Source: RYN-230 sp963829725 (lineage in GTDB: Bacteria; Actinomycetota; Actinomycetes; Streptosporangiales; Streptosporangiaceae). Taken from it: a DNA stretch of 64,000 nucleotides. Shown here in pieces: positions 1 to 9,399 of this stretch (positions are counted from its first letter, which is position 1; each line of letters begins with the position of its first letter). The notes beneath the pieces are model-generated. The model was not told the origin of the DNA and did no database searches. It saw only the letters and a program-made list of their open reading frames with translations. The DNA is taken from the NCBI GenBank assembly GCA_963829725.1, contig CAWHJW010000021.1, positions 186,001 to 250,000 on the forward strand, written 5' to 3'. The position numbers and the translations under genes are program-made.

Positions 1-1
1 C

Positions 2-2002
2 TCCTGCGTGCTGCTCTTCCGCAACGGCACCCTGGACGACGTCCACGCGGCGATCGACCGGCTGGGCCACACTCCGGCGCTCGCCACCGCGGTCCGCAGG
101 CTCCTCGACCCGCCGGGCAGACGCGGCCAGCGCGCGATGATCGGCAGGCCCGATGAGGTGGAACTGAGCCGTCTGGTGCACGTGACGCGGATCACCCACC
201 GGCTGGAGATCGCCGACTGGCCGGGACTAACGTCCCTGACCCGGGCCATGGCCGCGGAGCAGTACCTGGCCCGGCAGTGGCAGTCGTGGCTGCGCGGCAT
301 GGCGAACGACGGGCAGCCGCTGGAGGCTCGCCGGCTTCGCGGCAAAGAGATCCTGACCAAGACCGGCGCCAGCACCAGGAGCGTCTGGGAGCAGCTCGAT
401 CAGCTAGCCGGGCTCGATTCCGTGAAGTCACACCTCGAGCAGCTGCGCTGGAAGGTCATCGCCGACGCCAGGCTGCGCGAGCTGCGAATGACCGACGACG
501 ACGCAGAGCCCGGGTCCAACCACCTCGTCTTCACCGGCAACCCGGGCACCGGGAAGACCACGGTGGCCAGGCTGGTCGGCGAGATGTACCGGGACCTCGG
601 GGTGTTGCGGCGCGGGAACGTCGTGGAGGTCGGGGCGAGCGACCTGATCGGCGAGTACGCCGGGCAGACCGCGCCGAAGACAAATGCGGTCATCGACCGC
701 GCGCTGGACGGCGTGCTGTTCATCGACGAGGCGTACCAGCTCAGCGAGCAGCGGGAGGGGTTCGGCACCGAGGCGATCACCACGCTGCTGGCCCGGATGG
801 AGAACGACCGGGCGCGGCTGGTGGTGATCGTGGCCGGCTACCCGGACCGGATGAAGGAGTTCCTCGACGCCAACGAGGGGCTGCGCAGCCGGTTCCCGGC
901 GCCGAACGTCATCAACTTCGAGGACTACCCGCCCGTGCTGCTGCGCGGCATCCTGCTGAGCCGCCTGCAGCGCCTCGGCGTCACCTGCACCAGCGAGCTC
1001 GCCACGCAACTGCAGACCGTGATCGACGGCATGCACCGGACCCGCAGGCAGGGGTTCGGCAACGCCCGGGAAATGCGCACGCTCGCCGACGAGCTCAGCA
1101 CCCGGTGGGCCCACCGGGTCAAGGGCCAGGTCGAGCAGCCCGCGGACGTCGCCGACCTGCCTGCGCGGCTGCACGTGTACCTGCAGCCGCAACTGCAGGG
1201 CACCGCCGGCCTGCTCCGCGAACTCGACGCGATGACCGGCCTGCAGCCGGTCAAGGACCAGATCAGGGCCCTCGTGCACCAGATCCGGCTTGCCCAGCGG
1301 CGCGGCCGGCCGAGTTCGGAGACGATAGCCCCGCACATGCTCTTCCTGGGGCCGCCGGGCACCGGCAAGACCACGGTGGCGCGGCTGGCCGGCGAGATCT
1401 TCAAATCGCTGGGGCTGCTCACCCGCGGGCACGTGGTAGAGGTCAGCCGGGCCAAGCTCGTCGGCGGGTACATCGGGCAGACGGCCCTCAAGACCATGGA
1501 GCGCATCGACGAGGCCATGGACGGCGTGCTGTTCATCGACGAGGCTTACAGCCTGTCCCGGTCCGAGAGCGGCAACGACTTCGGCCACGAAGCCATCGAC
1601 ACGCTCGTCCCGGAGATGGAGAACCGGCGCGGCCGGCTGTGCGTCATCGCCGCGGGCTACCCGCGCGAAATGGACCGCTTCCTCCAGGCCAACCCGGGAC
1701 TCGCCTCCCGCTTCACCGAGCACGTTGAGTTCCCCGACTACTCCGGCACCGAGCTCATCACGATCCTTACCGGCATGGCCGGCCAGGAGGGGTTCACGCT
1801 GGACCCCGGCGCCCTGGCCGGGGCGCAGCGGTGGTTCGAGATCCGCCGGGCCCGCGACGGCGCGGACTTCGGCAACGCCCGGACCGCGCGCGGGCTGCTC
1901 GGCGACATGCGGCGCCGGCTGGCCGAGCGGACCGTGGACCTGGAGGACAACCACCCGGAACTGGACATTTTCACCGCAGAGGACGTGCCTGATGTCCGGT
2001 GA
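2..2002 (+). CDS. Double AAA+ ATPase of the CbxX/CfxQ type (5' end off the window)
   Basis: Two complete AAA+ modules in tandem. Counting from the first in-frame GTG at base 8, the first Walker A (GNPGTGKT) is near residue 177 and its Walker B (FIDEAY) near 239. The second Walker A (GPPGTGKT) is near 447, also followed by FIDEAY. Each module has a sensor-1-like AGYP and a GLRSRF/GLASRF arginine-finger segment. This pattern is typical of CbxX/CfxQ-family remodelling ATPases, including EccA-like proteins. The frame is open to the window edge, so the roughly 130-residue helical N-terminus may be incomplete. It overlaps the next gene by 11 bases. By inference it is the ATP-driven remodeller of this operon; its substrate is unknown. 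Confidence 0.9.
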   Translation, partial: SCVLLFRNGTLDDVHAAIDRLGHTPALATAVRRLLDPPGRRGQRAMIGRPDEVELSRLVHVTRITHRLEIADWPGLTSLTRAMAAEQYLARQWQSWLRGMANDGQPLEARRLRGKEILTKTGASTRSVWEQLDQLAGLDSVKSHLEQLRWKVIADARLRELRMTDDDAEPGSNHLVFTGNPGTGKTTVARLVGEMYRDLGVLRRGNVVEVGASDLIGEYAGQTAPKTNAVIDRALDGVLFIDEAYQLSEQREGFGTEAITTLLARMENDRARLVVIVAGYPDRMKEFLDANEGLRSRFPAPNVINFEDYPPVLLRGILLSRLQRLGVTCTSELATQLQTVIDGMHRTRRQGFGNAREMRTLADELSTRWAHRVKGQVEQPADVADLPARLHVYLQPQLQGTAGLLRELDAMTGLQPVKDQIRALVHQIRLAQRRGRPSSETIAPHMLFLGPPGTGKTTVARLAGEIFKSLGLLTRGHVVEVSRAKLVGGYIGQTALKTMERIDEAMDGVLFIDEAYSLSRSESGNDFGHEAIDTLVPEMENRRGRLCVIAAGYPREMDRFLQANPGLASRFTEHVEFPDYSGTELITILTGMAGQEGFTLDPGALAGAQRWFEIRRARDGADFGNARTARGLLGDMRRRLAERTVDLEDNHPELDIFTAEDVPDVR

Positions 2003-3689
2003 GGCGCGGTGCCCGGTTTGCGGCCGCCCGGCCGGCGCCGCCGCCCCGGAGGCGACCTGTGTCGTGTGCGGCTGGCCATTGCACACGCCGCTGCGGGCGG
2101 GAGCGGTCACCGCGGACATGCGGCGGGACTTCGCTACCCGGCTGCAGGCCGCCCGCCGCGACCAGGCGAAACGCGACGCCCAGGGCCTTGACTCCGCGCT
2201 GCGTAGCGTCATCGGCGACCTGTACCCGGGTAACACGTCCGCGGTCATCGACATCAGCAGCGACCAGATCACCGTGACGACGGCGTACCTTGACGGCGCC
2301 GGTTCGCCGCAGACGCGCGACGGCGGCCACGTTGCCTGGACCAGCGTGCTGCGCATGCTGCCCGCCGCCGCGCAGGCGCGGCACGCCCAGCTGGCAGACG
2401 GCATCGAGGAACCCGGCGAGGACAGCCTCGCGGGCCTGCTACGCGACCGCATGCCGCCGGTCCGCGACGACCGGGTGCTGGTGATATGCAGGCCAGCTGG
2501 CTGGCGGGTGCTGGATGCGGCGGCGGTGGCGCTCAGCGCGCGGCCGCACGCCCGCCTGGTGCGGCTTTCCGGCGCGAGCAGCGTCTCCGTCCGGGAACAG
2601 CTTGCTGACCTGGCGGCCAAGGCCCCGCTGCGCCACCCCTACCGGCTGATGACCGCGGTGATCGACGCCCACACCGGCGCGGTGGCCCTGCGGCCGCGCC
2701 AGCTCTTCGCGGCCGGCGACGAGCCGGGCACCGAGGCCAGCCTGACTCTGCGGCGGATGCCCGGGGACGTAGCGGACACGACGCTAGCGATCTTCGCCGA
2801 CACCGGCAGCTCCCGGGGCGCCGACGGTGCGGCCGCCGATCCGCTCGCGCTCTACTCGGTGCCACTGCCTCCTGGACCCGCGGCCCGGGTGCGGGCGGTC
2901 CTCGACGGCCCGGGCCGGGTGCGGATCGTCGAGCCAGCCGACGCGATCCCGCACCGAGGCACCTGGGCGCAGGTGCGCGGCCAGATGCCCAGCCGGGTGA
3001 CCGTGGCAGCGGCCCCGGTCGACTTGGTCTGCGCGATCGACCTGGCGGGGACCGGGGACGCCGTGCGCCAGCGCATCGCGCTGATCCGCGATCTTGTGGG
3101 GCTCCTCGGCGCCGAGTACCCCGACGATCGGCGGCTCCGCGTCGGTGTGGTGACCTGCACCGAGCATGTCTTCGGACGAAGGCCAGGGCAGGGGGAACTG
3201 ACCCCCGTGACCAGAGCCTCCGGGCTTGGGCCGCCGGGCGAGGCGCTCGCGTGGCTCCGCGGGACGACCGGTGTCGATATCAGCTACCGGCCTTGCGCGC
3301 CGGTCGAGGACCTGCTGCACGACTCGTTCGCGCTGCTGGCCAGGAGCAGGCGGGCGGGCCGGGTCCCACTGCTGCTCACCGTGGCGGGCCGCCGCCCGCA
3401 CCCGCACGAGCAGCTGCAGGACCACCGTCTGCCATGCCCGCGGAAGCTCATGTGGCAGCACCTCATGAACCAGCTCACCCGCCAGGCGGGGGCCCGCTGC
3501 GCGGTCGTGACCGACACGCTGCCCGGCGGCGCCGAGCGGGCCGAGTGGCGCCAGCTCGGGCCGGCCCAGCAGCGCGTGCTCACCACCGCCACCGCACGGC
3601 AGGTGGCCGAGGACCTCGGCCTGCTGGCCGGCCAGGTGCAACGCATCCCGCTCCCGCTGACCGACGATCCTGAAGGAGCCACCCGATGA
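1992..3689 (+). CDS. Zinc-ribbon protein with a VWA-like C-terminal half
   Basis: 565 aa from the ATG that overlaps the stop of the upstream AAA+ gene. Cys7, Cys10, Cys23 and Cys26 form two CxxC knuckles (CPVC, CVVC), a zinc ribbon. The middle is not recognisable. In the last 230 residues an alternating strand/helix pattern (DLVCAIDLAGT, RVGVVTCTEH, VPLLLTVAGRR) resembles a von Willebrand A fold, but the MIDAS DxSxS is replaced by DLAGT, so metal binding is doubtful. The gene overlaps the following GTPase by 4 bases (ATGA), which suggests fixed stoichiometry. The likely role is an adaptor between the ATPase and the GTPase, which is an inference. Zinc-ribbon confidence is high; VWA assignment is moderate to low. 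Confidence 0.75.
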   Translation: MSGEARCPVCGRPAGAAAPEATCVVCGWPLHTPLRAGAVTADMRRDFATRLQAARRDQAKRDAQGLDSALRSVIGDLYPGNTSAVIDISSDQITVTTAYLDGAGSPQTRDGGHVAWTSVLRMLPAAAQARHAQLADGIEEPGEDSLAGLLRDRMPPVRDDRVLVICRPAGWRVLDAAAVALSARPHARLVRLSGASSVSVREQLADLAAKAPLRHPYRLMTAVIDAHTGAVALRPRQLFAAGDEPGTEASLTLRRMPGDVADTTLAIFADTGSSRGADGAAADPLALYSVPLPPGPAARVRAVLDGPGRVRIVEPADAIPHRGTWAQVRGQMPSRVTVAAAPVDLVCAIDLAGTGDAVRQRIALIRDLVGLLGAEYPDDRRLRVGVVTCTEHVFGRRPGQGELTPVTRASGLGPPGEALAWLRGTTGVDISYRPCAPVEDLLHDSFALLARSRRAGRVPLLLTVAGRRPHPHEQLQDHRLPCPRKLMWQHLMNQLTRQAGARCAVVTDTLPGGAERAEWRQLGPAQQRVLTTATARQVAEDLGLLAGQVQRIPLPLTDDPEGATR

Positions 3690-4675
3690 CCACGCCCACG
3701 GAGGTCCCCGCCACCACCGCGCGGGGACTGCGCCGCGTCGGCCTGTGGGGGGCGACCGCGAGCGGCAAGTCCACGTTTCTGTCCGCGTTGTTTATCGCGG
3801 CCACGCGCTCGCCCGAGGATCTGCGCGTCCGGGGGAACAACGATGAGTCCACCGACTTCCTCATCAGGAACACCCACTCGCTGAACACCCAGCACCAGTT
3901 CCCGCCGCCGACAGAGGCTCAGGAGCAGCTGAGCTGGACGCTGCAGATGTCGGTGCCCAACCAGGCGCGCGGCCGGTTCCGCAGGCAGGGCCCGCCTATG
4001 GTGCCGTTCGACTTCCGCATCGATCTGCAGGACGCGCCCGGCGGCGCCTATGCGGCGATCCCCGAGGCTGCGCCCTCTCGGCTGGACCTGCCGGACGGCG
4101 CAAACGAGATCCCGGGCGTGGCCAGCTACCTGGCCAGCTGCCAGGGGTTGCTGCTGCTCATCGACCCGATCAGGGAGCGTGACCGGGGAGACGCCCACGA
4201 GTTCTTTCACGGCACCCTGCTGCGGATCGCGCAGCGGGTGGAGGTGCCGCCGGGACAGCGCCTGCCGCACTACATCGCGGTGTGCGTGACCAAGTTCGAC
4301 GACCCCTCCGTGTTCCGGTTCGCGAGGGACAACGAATTCCTGTCGTACAGCGAATACGACCCGCTGATGTTTCCCCGGGTGCACAACGACGAGGCGGAGC
4401 GGTTCATGCGCGAGCTGCTCGCCGGCTCGCCGATCAGCGACGTCGACCTCGTCCATGGCGCGCTCCGCCAGTACTTCTACCCGGAGCGCATCCGGTACTT
4501 CGTCACGTCCGCGATCGGCTTTCACGTGGGCTCCTCCGGCGAGTTCCGGGAGGACGACTACTGGAACGTGGTTCCGGTCGACGACGGCAGGTTCCAGATC
4601 CGCGGGCAGCTGCATCCGATCAACGTGGCCGAGCCGCTGCTGTGGCTGGGCGAGCGTGTCGCGGCGGAGGTCTAG
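3686..4675 (+). CDS. P-loop GTPase of a GTPase-associated system
   Basis: 329 aa. Walker A/G1 is GATASGKST at residues 22-30. A G3-like DAPGG lies near 115-119 at the end of a hydrophobic strand. A G4-like TKFDD near 202-206 supports guanine specificity. A strand LLLLIDP precedes the G4 region. The spacing resembles the TRAFAC-like or double-GTPase families found beside GAP1 proteins. No membrane segment is seen. The start overlaps the zinc-ribbon stop (ATGA), and the next ATG follows after 3 bases, so all three are translationally coupled. It probably acts as the nucleotide switch of the complex; the subfamily needs a profile search. Confidence 0.82.
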   Translation: MTTPTEVPATTARGLRRVGLWGATASGKSTFLSALFIAATRSPEDLRVRGNNDESTDFLIRNTHSLNTQHQFPPPTEAQEQLSWTLQMSVPNQARGRFRRQGPPMVPFDFRIDLQDAPGGAYAAIPEAAPSRLDLPDGANEIPGVASYLASCQGLLLLIDPIRERDRGDAHEFFHGTLLRIAQRVEVPPGQRLPHYIAVCVTKFDDPSVFRFARDNEFLSYSEYDPLMFPRVHNDEAERFMRELLAGSPISDVDLVHGALRQYFYPERIRYFVTSAIGFHVGSSGEFREDDYWNVVPVDDGRFQIRGQLHPINVAEPLLWLGERVAAEV

Positions 4676-4678
4676 GCC

Positions 4679-7255
4679 ATGGGGGACCTGGTATCCGTCC
4701 AGGCAGGCTGGGCTATCTGGAGCAAGCATCCGGGCGCGCACGCCGACTACGCGGTGCTCGACTCGAGCACCGGGCCGCTCAGCACAGCGGAGTTCAGCAG
4801 CGTCCTGGCGCACTTCGCGCCGGGCAACCCGCCGGCCGAGCGGGACACGCCGGCCTCGCTGCCCTGGGTCATGCTCAGCCGGGTCGGCGTCGACGAGAAG
4901 ACCTACCTGGGAGTGTCGCGCCAGGTGCCGACCGAGTACGTTGACGCGACCGGCAGGCCGATCAGCCGGACCTGTTACATGTGCATCCCGTACGAGAACC
5001 TCACCCACGATCCCGTCTCCTACCGCGGCCTGTCCGAGGCGCTGGCCGCGGTTCGCCTGCCGCCCGAGGGCGGCGGGCTCGTCCCGCTGATGATCCCGCG
5101 CCTGGATCCCGGGGAGCTGGCCCGCTCCGTCGTGGACTTCGGCCCGAACGTGGTAGCGACCACGGCGGCGCTGCTGCTGTCAGGGCCGGTCACGATCACC
5201 GGGCCGGACTTCCCCGACACGCAGACCCGGCTGCGCTTCCTGGACGCGGTGGCGGCCCTGCTGCCGTACGGATACCGCGCCAGCTATACCGCCGCCACCT
5301 GGTCCGGCACCGGGGCGGGACCGCGGTTCAGGATGGTGTTCGCCAACCGGGCGCGCGACGAAGCGTCCCAGGTGACGTGGGGTACAGCGGCCCGTGTCCC
5401 GGCCGGGGGCCCTGGGCCCACGTACCTTGCGTACCTGCGGCGGGTAGCCGGGAAACAGCCCGTTGACACCACGGAGCTGGCCAGGCTGATCGACTACCTG
5501 TCCCGCGAGACGGGGCAGCGCAAGTTCGAGCAGCCGGAGCAGGCGGTGGCCAGCCTCGGGGAGTTCTTCCGCGCTGCCGTCGTCGCCGAGGCCATCGACG
5601 CCGGAACGGTCCAGGTGGCCGATATCCGGCGGCTCTTCGCCCACGGCCAGTATCGGCAGCTCGCCCCAGCACAGCAGCGCCGGCTGCTCGGCCACATCAT
5701 CGCCGCCGGGGACGTGCAGGACTGGCCGCTGATCAGCGAGCGGTTTGCGCCGATCGCCGATGGCCAGCCCCAGGTTCTGCTGCCCGCCATCGCGAAGACA
5801 TGCCACCGCGTGCTGTGGTCTGAGGCGCCCAAGGACCTTGTCGCCAATTACCTGCGGCTCATGGATCCGTACGGCCTGGCGGATGATCTGCTGGCCCGGC
5901 TCATGGCCCCGCCCCGGTCAACCGCGGGCCTGGAGAGCGGGCTCGAAGCGGCCGCCGCGCTGCTCGCCGATTTCGTTATCGGTGACTCCGCTGGCCCGGC
6001 GTCGTACCAGGAGACGCGGCAAGCGCTGGCCGGCAACGCGGCTGCGGGCGCGGCGCTGCTGGCTCGCCTGTGTGCCTCGCAGCACGGGATCGCGAGCTTG
6101 GGTATCGCCGTCGAGTGGCTGGAACCGGTCCTCGACCGGGTACTGCCGAAGTTCAACGCGGTGCTGGGCGACGCCGTCGACAGCGGTACCGGCGTGGCCC
6201 TGGAGCCGGTGGGCGCGGGCGCCGTCGATGAGCTGAGCCGAGACGGCGGCCAACTATGCGTGCGGTACCTGCTGCGGGCCGCCTCCTACCGCGGGCGCCT
6301 GCACCTTGTGCTCCCCGGGCTCGCGCCCTGGGTGGCATGGCAGGTCATTAAAGGGGCCGCGGTGGACCGCCGCTACTGGAACGACGTGGCCATGGAGCTG
6401 ACCCCCGCTACCAGCGGCGAAGCCGCGTGGCTCGATCTCACGCTTCTCGCCACGCACAACGACCCGCGGTCGCTGCTTGCGGGCAGATTCGCCTCGCCGC
6501 AGTTCAACGCCGGCCTGATGGCCGCATGGCAGGACCTGACTGCCCTCCTGCAGAGCTCTGACAAGGGCCAGGCGACCGACGAACTCCTGACCAGCGCCCT
6601 GATTGATTTCCTCGGCCATCACCCGTGGCGAGCCGACCAAGCGCAGGCTGACATCGTGGCGGACCTCGCCGGACGGCTCACCGCTGCCGGGGCGCGACCG
6701 CAGCTGACGGCGGTCGTACTCGACCCGACGGAGGCGCTGCGGCAACTGCCGCGCCAGGCTTCGTCCGCGCAGATCGCCCAGGGCTGCGCACGGGCCTACG
6801 CTGAGGGGCTGCTGCCTGAGCAGGCGGGTAGGGCACTCGCCGAATCCCAGATCATCGCCTCCGGCGCTCGGGCGGCGGTCGTCCTCGAGCAGCTGCACCG
6901 GGCGCTTTCCGCCGACGGGAGCGAAGCCGCACACAGGTGGCAGATGGCATTCGCGGCGATGTTCGCGGAGGGCCTGTTCGGCCCGCAGACGGCGGCAGAT
7001 TTCGCTGCGGCCATCGTCAGGAACTCGAGCACCGAAATCGCCTACCAGCTCCGTCTGCTGTATATCGCGGCCAGGTGCAGCATCGAGGGCGCTCCCCCCG
7101 TAATGAGCGAGGCTGACCTCGAGTACCTCGATGAGAATCGAGGCTTCCTCCAGGCGATCCTCCGCGACGCCCGCAAACGCCAGGGCAAACGTCTTATCGG
7201 GCTGAGCCGACCGGGTTGGAAAGACGCCAAGGGCGGCGAAGGCGGTGCCGGATGA
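4679..7255 (+). CDS. GTPase-associated protein 1 (GAP1)-like protein, 858 aa
   Basis: A very long soluble protein starting 4 bases after the GTPase stop. The N-terminal 250 residues (AGWAIWSKHPGAHADYAVL, then a mixed alpha/beta region with a TCYMCIPYENL segment and an ITGPDFP loop) resemble the N- and M-modules of GTPase-associated protein 1. The rest is helix-rich (many Leu/Ala heptads), as in the C-terminal scaffold of that family. No catalytic motif is visible. It is probably the large partner or effector scaffold of the preceding GTPase. The stop overlaps the Hsp70-like start (ATGA). The family call rests on remembered family features and context, not on a search. Confidence 0.72.
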   Translation: MGDLVSVQAGWAIWSKHPGAHADYAVLDSSTGPLSTAEFSSVLAHFAPGNPPAERDTPASLPWVMLSRVGVDEKTYLGVSRQVPTEYVDATGRPISRTCYMCIPYENLTHDPVSYRGLSEALAAVRLPPEGGGLVPLMIPRLDPGELARSVVDFGPNVVATTAALLLSGPVTITGPDFPDTQTRLRFLDAVAALLPYGYRASYTAATWSGTGAGPRFRMVFANRARDEASQVTWGTAARVPAGGPGPTYLAYLRRVAGKQPVDTTELARLIDYLSRETGQRKFEQPEQAVASLGEFFRAAVVAEAIDAGTVQVADIRRLFAHGQYRQLAPAQQRRLLGHIIAAGDVQDWPLISERFAPIADGQPQVLLPAIAKTCHRVLWSEAPKDLVANYLRLMDPYGLADDLLARLMAPPRSTAGLESGLEAAAALLADFVIGDSAGPASYQETRQALAGNAAAGAALLARLCASQHGIASLGIAVEWLEPVLDRVLPKFNAVLGDAVDSGTGVALEPVGAGAVDELSRDGGQLCVRYLLRAASYRGRLHLVLPGLAPWVAWQVIKGAAVDRRYWNDVAMELTPATSGEAAWLDLTLLATHNDPRSLLAGRFASPQFNAGLMAAWQDLTALLQSSDKGQATDELLTSALIDFLGHHPWRADQAQADIVADLAGRLTAAGARPQLTAVVLDPTEALRQLPRQASSAQIAQGCARAYAEGLLPEQAGRALAESQIIASGARAAVVLEQLHRALSADGSEAAHRWQMAFAAMFAEGLFGPQTAADFAAAIVRNSSTEIAYQLRLLYIAARCSIEGAPPVMSEADLEYLDENRGFLQAILRDARKRQGKRLIGLSRPGWKDAKGGEGGAG

Positions 7256-8406
7256 GCCTGGCCGTCGACATCGGCGCGCTGACCGTCAAGGCCGCGGCGG
7301 GCGAGGGGGTGCCCCGCCTGGCCGCGCCTCCCGGCGGACCACGAGCCGCGATCCGGATCGCGCTGGCGGCGGCCACCAGCATCCGCGACGGGATCTGCGT
7401 GGCCGTGCCCGAGGCGTGGCTGACCGGAGACGTGGCGGGCGCCAGCCTGCAGGAAGATGTGCGGCACGAGTGCGAAGACGTCGCCGGGACCGGCCCGGTC
7501 ACGTGGACCGGGCAGCTCGCCGCGGTCGCTGCGCTGACCGGGAAGGAGCGCGGCCCGGGCCGCTACCTGGTCTGTGACGTGGGGGGCACTGGGGTGCGGG
7601 CCGGGATGTTCGGCGTATCGGACGGCAACGTGGAGGTCGTGGCCACGCACGCCGCTGACGGCGGCGGGTGGCGGGATTTCGACGCGGCGATCCGTTCGGG
7701 GGTTCCTGCCAGGCTGCCCAGCACATGGTATGAGCAGGCCGCCGGGCAGGAAGGCCGGGCGAGCATGGTGCTGGAGGACGCGGCCGCGTCTCCCGAGGAG
7801 GATGGGGACACGCGTGTCTACCGGATCAGCGGATCCGGCGATGACGTCGGCCTGACCGCCAGGCACGTGATCGACTGCTTCGCGCCGACGCTGCAGCGGC
7901 TGCGGAGCGCGATAGCCGCGGTCACTGGCGCCGGGCTGCCCCAGGCGGTCGTGCTGACCGGCGGCCTGAGCTGGCTTCCGCTCGCGGTGCGCGCGACCGC
8001 CGACGCAGCCGGGGTCACGCCCCTGATGGCCGGTCTCGATGCGGCTGCCCGCGGCGCCCTGCTGTTCGCCCGCGGCGAGGCTCGCCTGGTGCCGCCCGCT
8101 GAGTGCCAGGCGGTGGCCCTGCCGACGCACCGCATACATAACGGTCTCCTCGAGGAGGTCAGCGTGATACTGCCGTGGACCGCGCCGTTCGCCACCGTGC
8201 CTGGCGACGGGCTGTCGATCGACCGGGAGGAACTGGAGTTGACGGTCGCCGGGCAGTCCCGCACCGTGCGGCTGACCGGCCTGGTCCCCGGACCGCACCG
8301 GGTCGGCGTCCGTCCCACCTGGCCGGGGCCCGGCGTCCTCGTCGTGCGGCCCCTGACCGGGCACCGTGCGCACGTCGTTTCGCTTGCCAGCCGGACCGCG
8401 CGATGA
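7252..8406 (+). CDS. Hsp70/actin-fold ATPase-like protein
   Basis: 384 aa. It carries the actin/Hsp70 phosphate loops: phosphate-1 AVDIGALTVK at the extreme N-terminus, phosphate-2 CDVGGTGVR near residue 108, and an adenosine-motif VVLTGGLSW near residue 233. It is shorter than DnaK, with a nucleotide-binding domain followed by about 100 residues of beta-rich C-terminal region and no canonical substrate-binding lid. This looks like the divergent Hsp70-like proteins of actinobacterial conflict or stress operons. It is coupled to both neighbours by overlaps (ATGA at 7252 and ATGA at 8403). By inference it is a chaperone-like nucleotide switch for the GTPase/GAP1 module. Confidence 0.78.
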   Translation: MSLAVDIGALTVKAAAGEGVPRLAAPPGGPRAAIRIALAAATSIRDGICVAVPEAWLTGDVAGASLQEDVRHECEDVAGTGPVTWTGQLAAVAALTGKERGPGRYLVCDVGGTGVRAGMFGVSDGNVEVVATHAADGGGWRDFDAAIRSGVPARLPSTWYEQAAGQEGRASMVLEDAAASPEEDGDTRVYRISGSGDDVGLTARHVIDCFAPTLQRLRSAIAAVTGAGLPQAVVLTGGLSWLPLAVRATADAAGVTPLMAGLDAAARGALLFARGEARLVPPAECQAVALPTHRIHNGLLEEVSVILPWTAPFATVPGDGLSIDREELELTVAGQSRTVRLTGLVPGPHRVGVRPTWPGPGVLVVRPLTGHRAHVVSLASRTAR

Positions 8407-9335
8407 ACGGGTACAGTGGCGCCGCGATGGGCAGCGCCTCGAACGGCGGCGGACCCGACACGGCGCTCGCGGAACTCGGGCGCGCTATCACCCGCGCCGC
8501 TGCAGCCCTCGCGGCGGTACCGGACGATGATGAGGCCACCGCGTACCAGTGCGCGAAGGCGCTCGACGTGGCGTTCGGCGATCTGACCGGGCTGCTGCGG
8601 GCCGCGCCCAGAATCGTTGGGCTCGGCGCCCCCAGCCGCGCAGTCGGCGAGCGCCTTGAACAACGACGGGCAGAGCTGGCCACCCGGCGTGGCGAGGTTA
8701 CGGCGTACCGGGAGAAGCTGGACGATCTATCGGAAAGCGAGCGGGGCCTCGCGGACGTGACGGCGGAAGCCCACAGACTCCGCGAACGGGTCAGCGAGCT
8801 CGAGCGGGCGAAGCGGCTGGCGTCGGAGATCCCTGGCCTGCGCACTCAGATGAAGGCCCTGGAAGAGGCGGTCGCGGCGGCCGGCGCAGCCGACGCCCCC
8901 GAGATCGGCGCGCGGATCGCGGAGGCGGCCGATCAGCTCGCCGCGCTGACCGGGCGGCAGCGGGAAGCGATGGGCCGGGAGGCGGACGAACTGGTCGCCG
9001 GGGCGGAGGGCGCCGCCCGGGAACTCGGTGAGCAGCGAGCCCGCCGCGACGCCGCCGCCGCGGACTTGGCGAAGCGCGAGAGCGAGGCGGCGCAACTGGC
9101 GGCCGACCACAGCGAGACATTGCCGGTCCTGACCGCCTGGAGCCAGGCCGATGCCGGCCTGGCTAACGGACTGCGCGCAGCCGGCTTCGGGGCAGGCGGC
9201 AGCGCCGTGGAGACCGTGGTAACCGAGCTGAATGGCATCCGTCAGCGGCTCACCGATCTGGACAGCAGCCTGCGCTCGCTGCTCGCAGACCACGTCAAGG
9301 CCTACGAAGACGCGCGGCGGGTCAGGGTTCTGTGA
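8403..9335 (+). CDS. Coiled-coil protein of the NTPase operon
   Basis: 310 aa, starting at the ATG that overlaps the Hsp70-like stop; a second in-frame ATG at 8427 is possible. Residues 75-230 are dominated by Ala/Glu/Arg/Leu heptads (LEQRRAELATRRGEV, LRERVSELERAKRLASEI), predicting long coiled coils, with a short N-terminal helical cap. No enzyme motif, signal peptide or membrane span is present. Its position after the Hsp70-like ATPase makes a GrpE-like or scaffolding role attractive, but sequence similarity to GrpE is not evident. It may link the soluble NTPases to the membrane protein encoded next. Function unknown. Confidence 0.72.
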   Translation: MNGYSGAAMGSASNGGGPDTALAELGRAITRAAAALAAVPDDDEATAYQCAKALDVAFGDLTGLLRAAPRIVGLGAPSRAVGERLEQRRAELATRRGEVTAYREKLDDLSESERGLADVTAEAHRLRERVSELERAKRLASEIPGLRTQMKALEEAVAAAGAADAPEIGARIAEAADQLAALTGRQREAMGREADELVAGAEGAARELGEQRARRDAAAADLAKRESEAAQLAADHSETLPVLTAWSQADAGLANGLRAAGFGAGGSAVETVVTELNGIRQRLTDLDSSLRSLLADHVKAYEDARRVRVL

Positions 9336-9399
9336 TCAGCCTGGGCGCAGCCGGACTATACCACCTGCGAATGGGGCCTCGCCAAAGGAAAGGGCAGCA

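Noticed and set aside
428..2620. Very long open frames antisense to the AAA+ genes (e.g. 428-2620, 3284-5008)
   Set aside because: High-GC third-position bias creates them; they lack ribosome sites and family motifs and lie opposite well-recognised genes.
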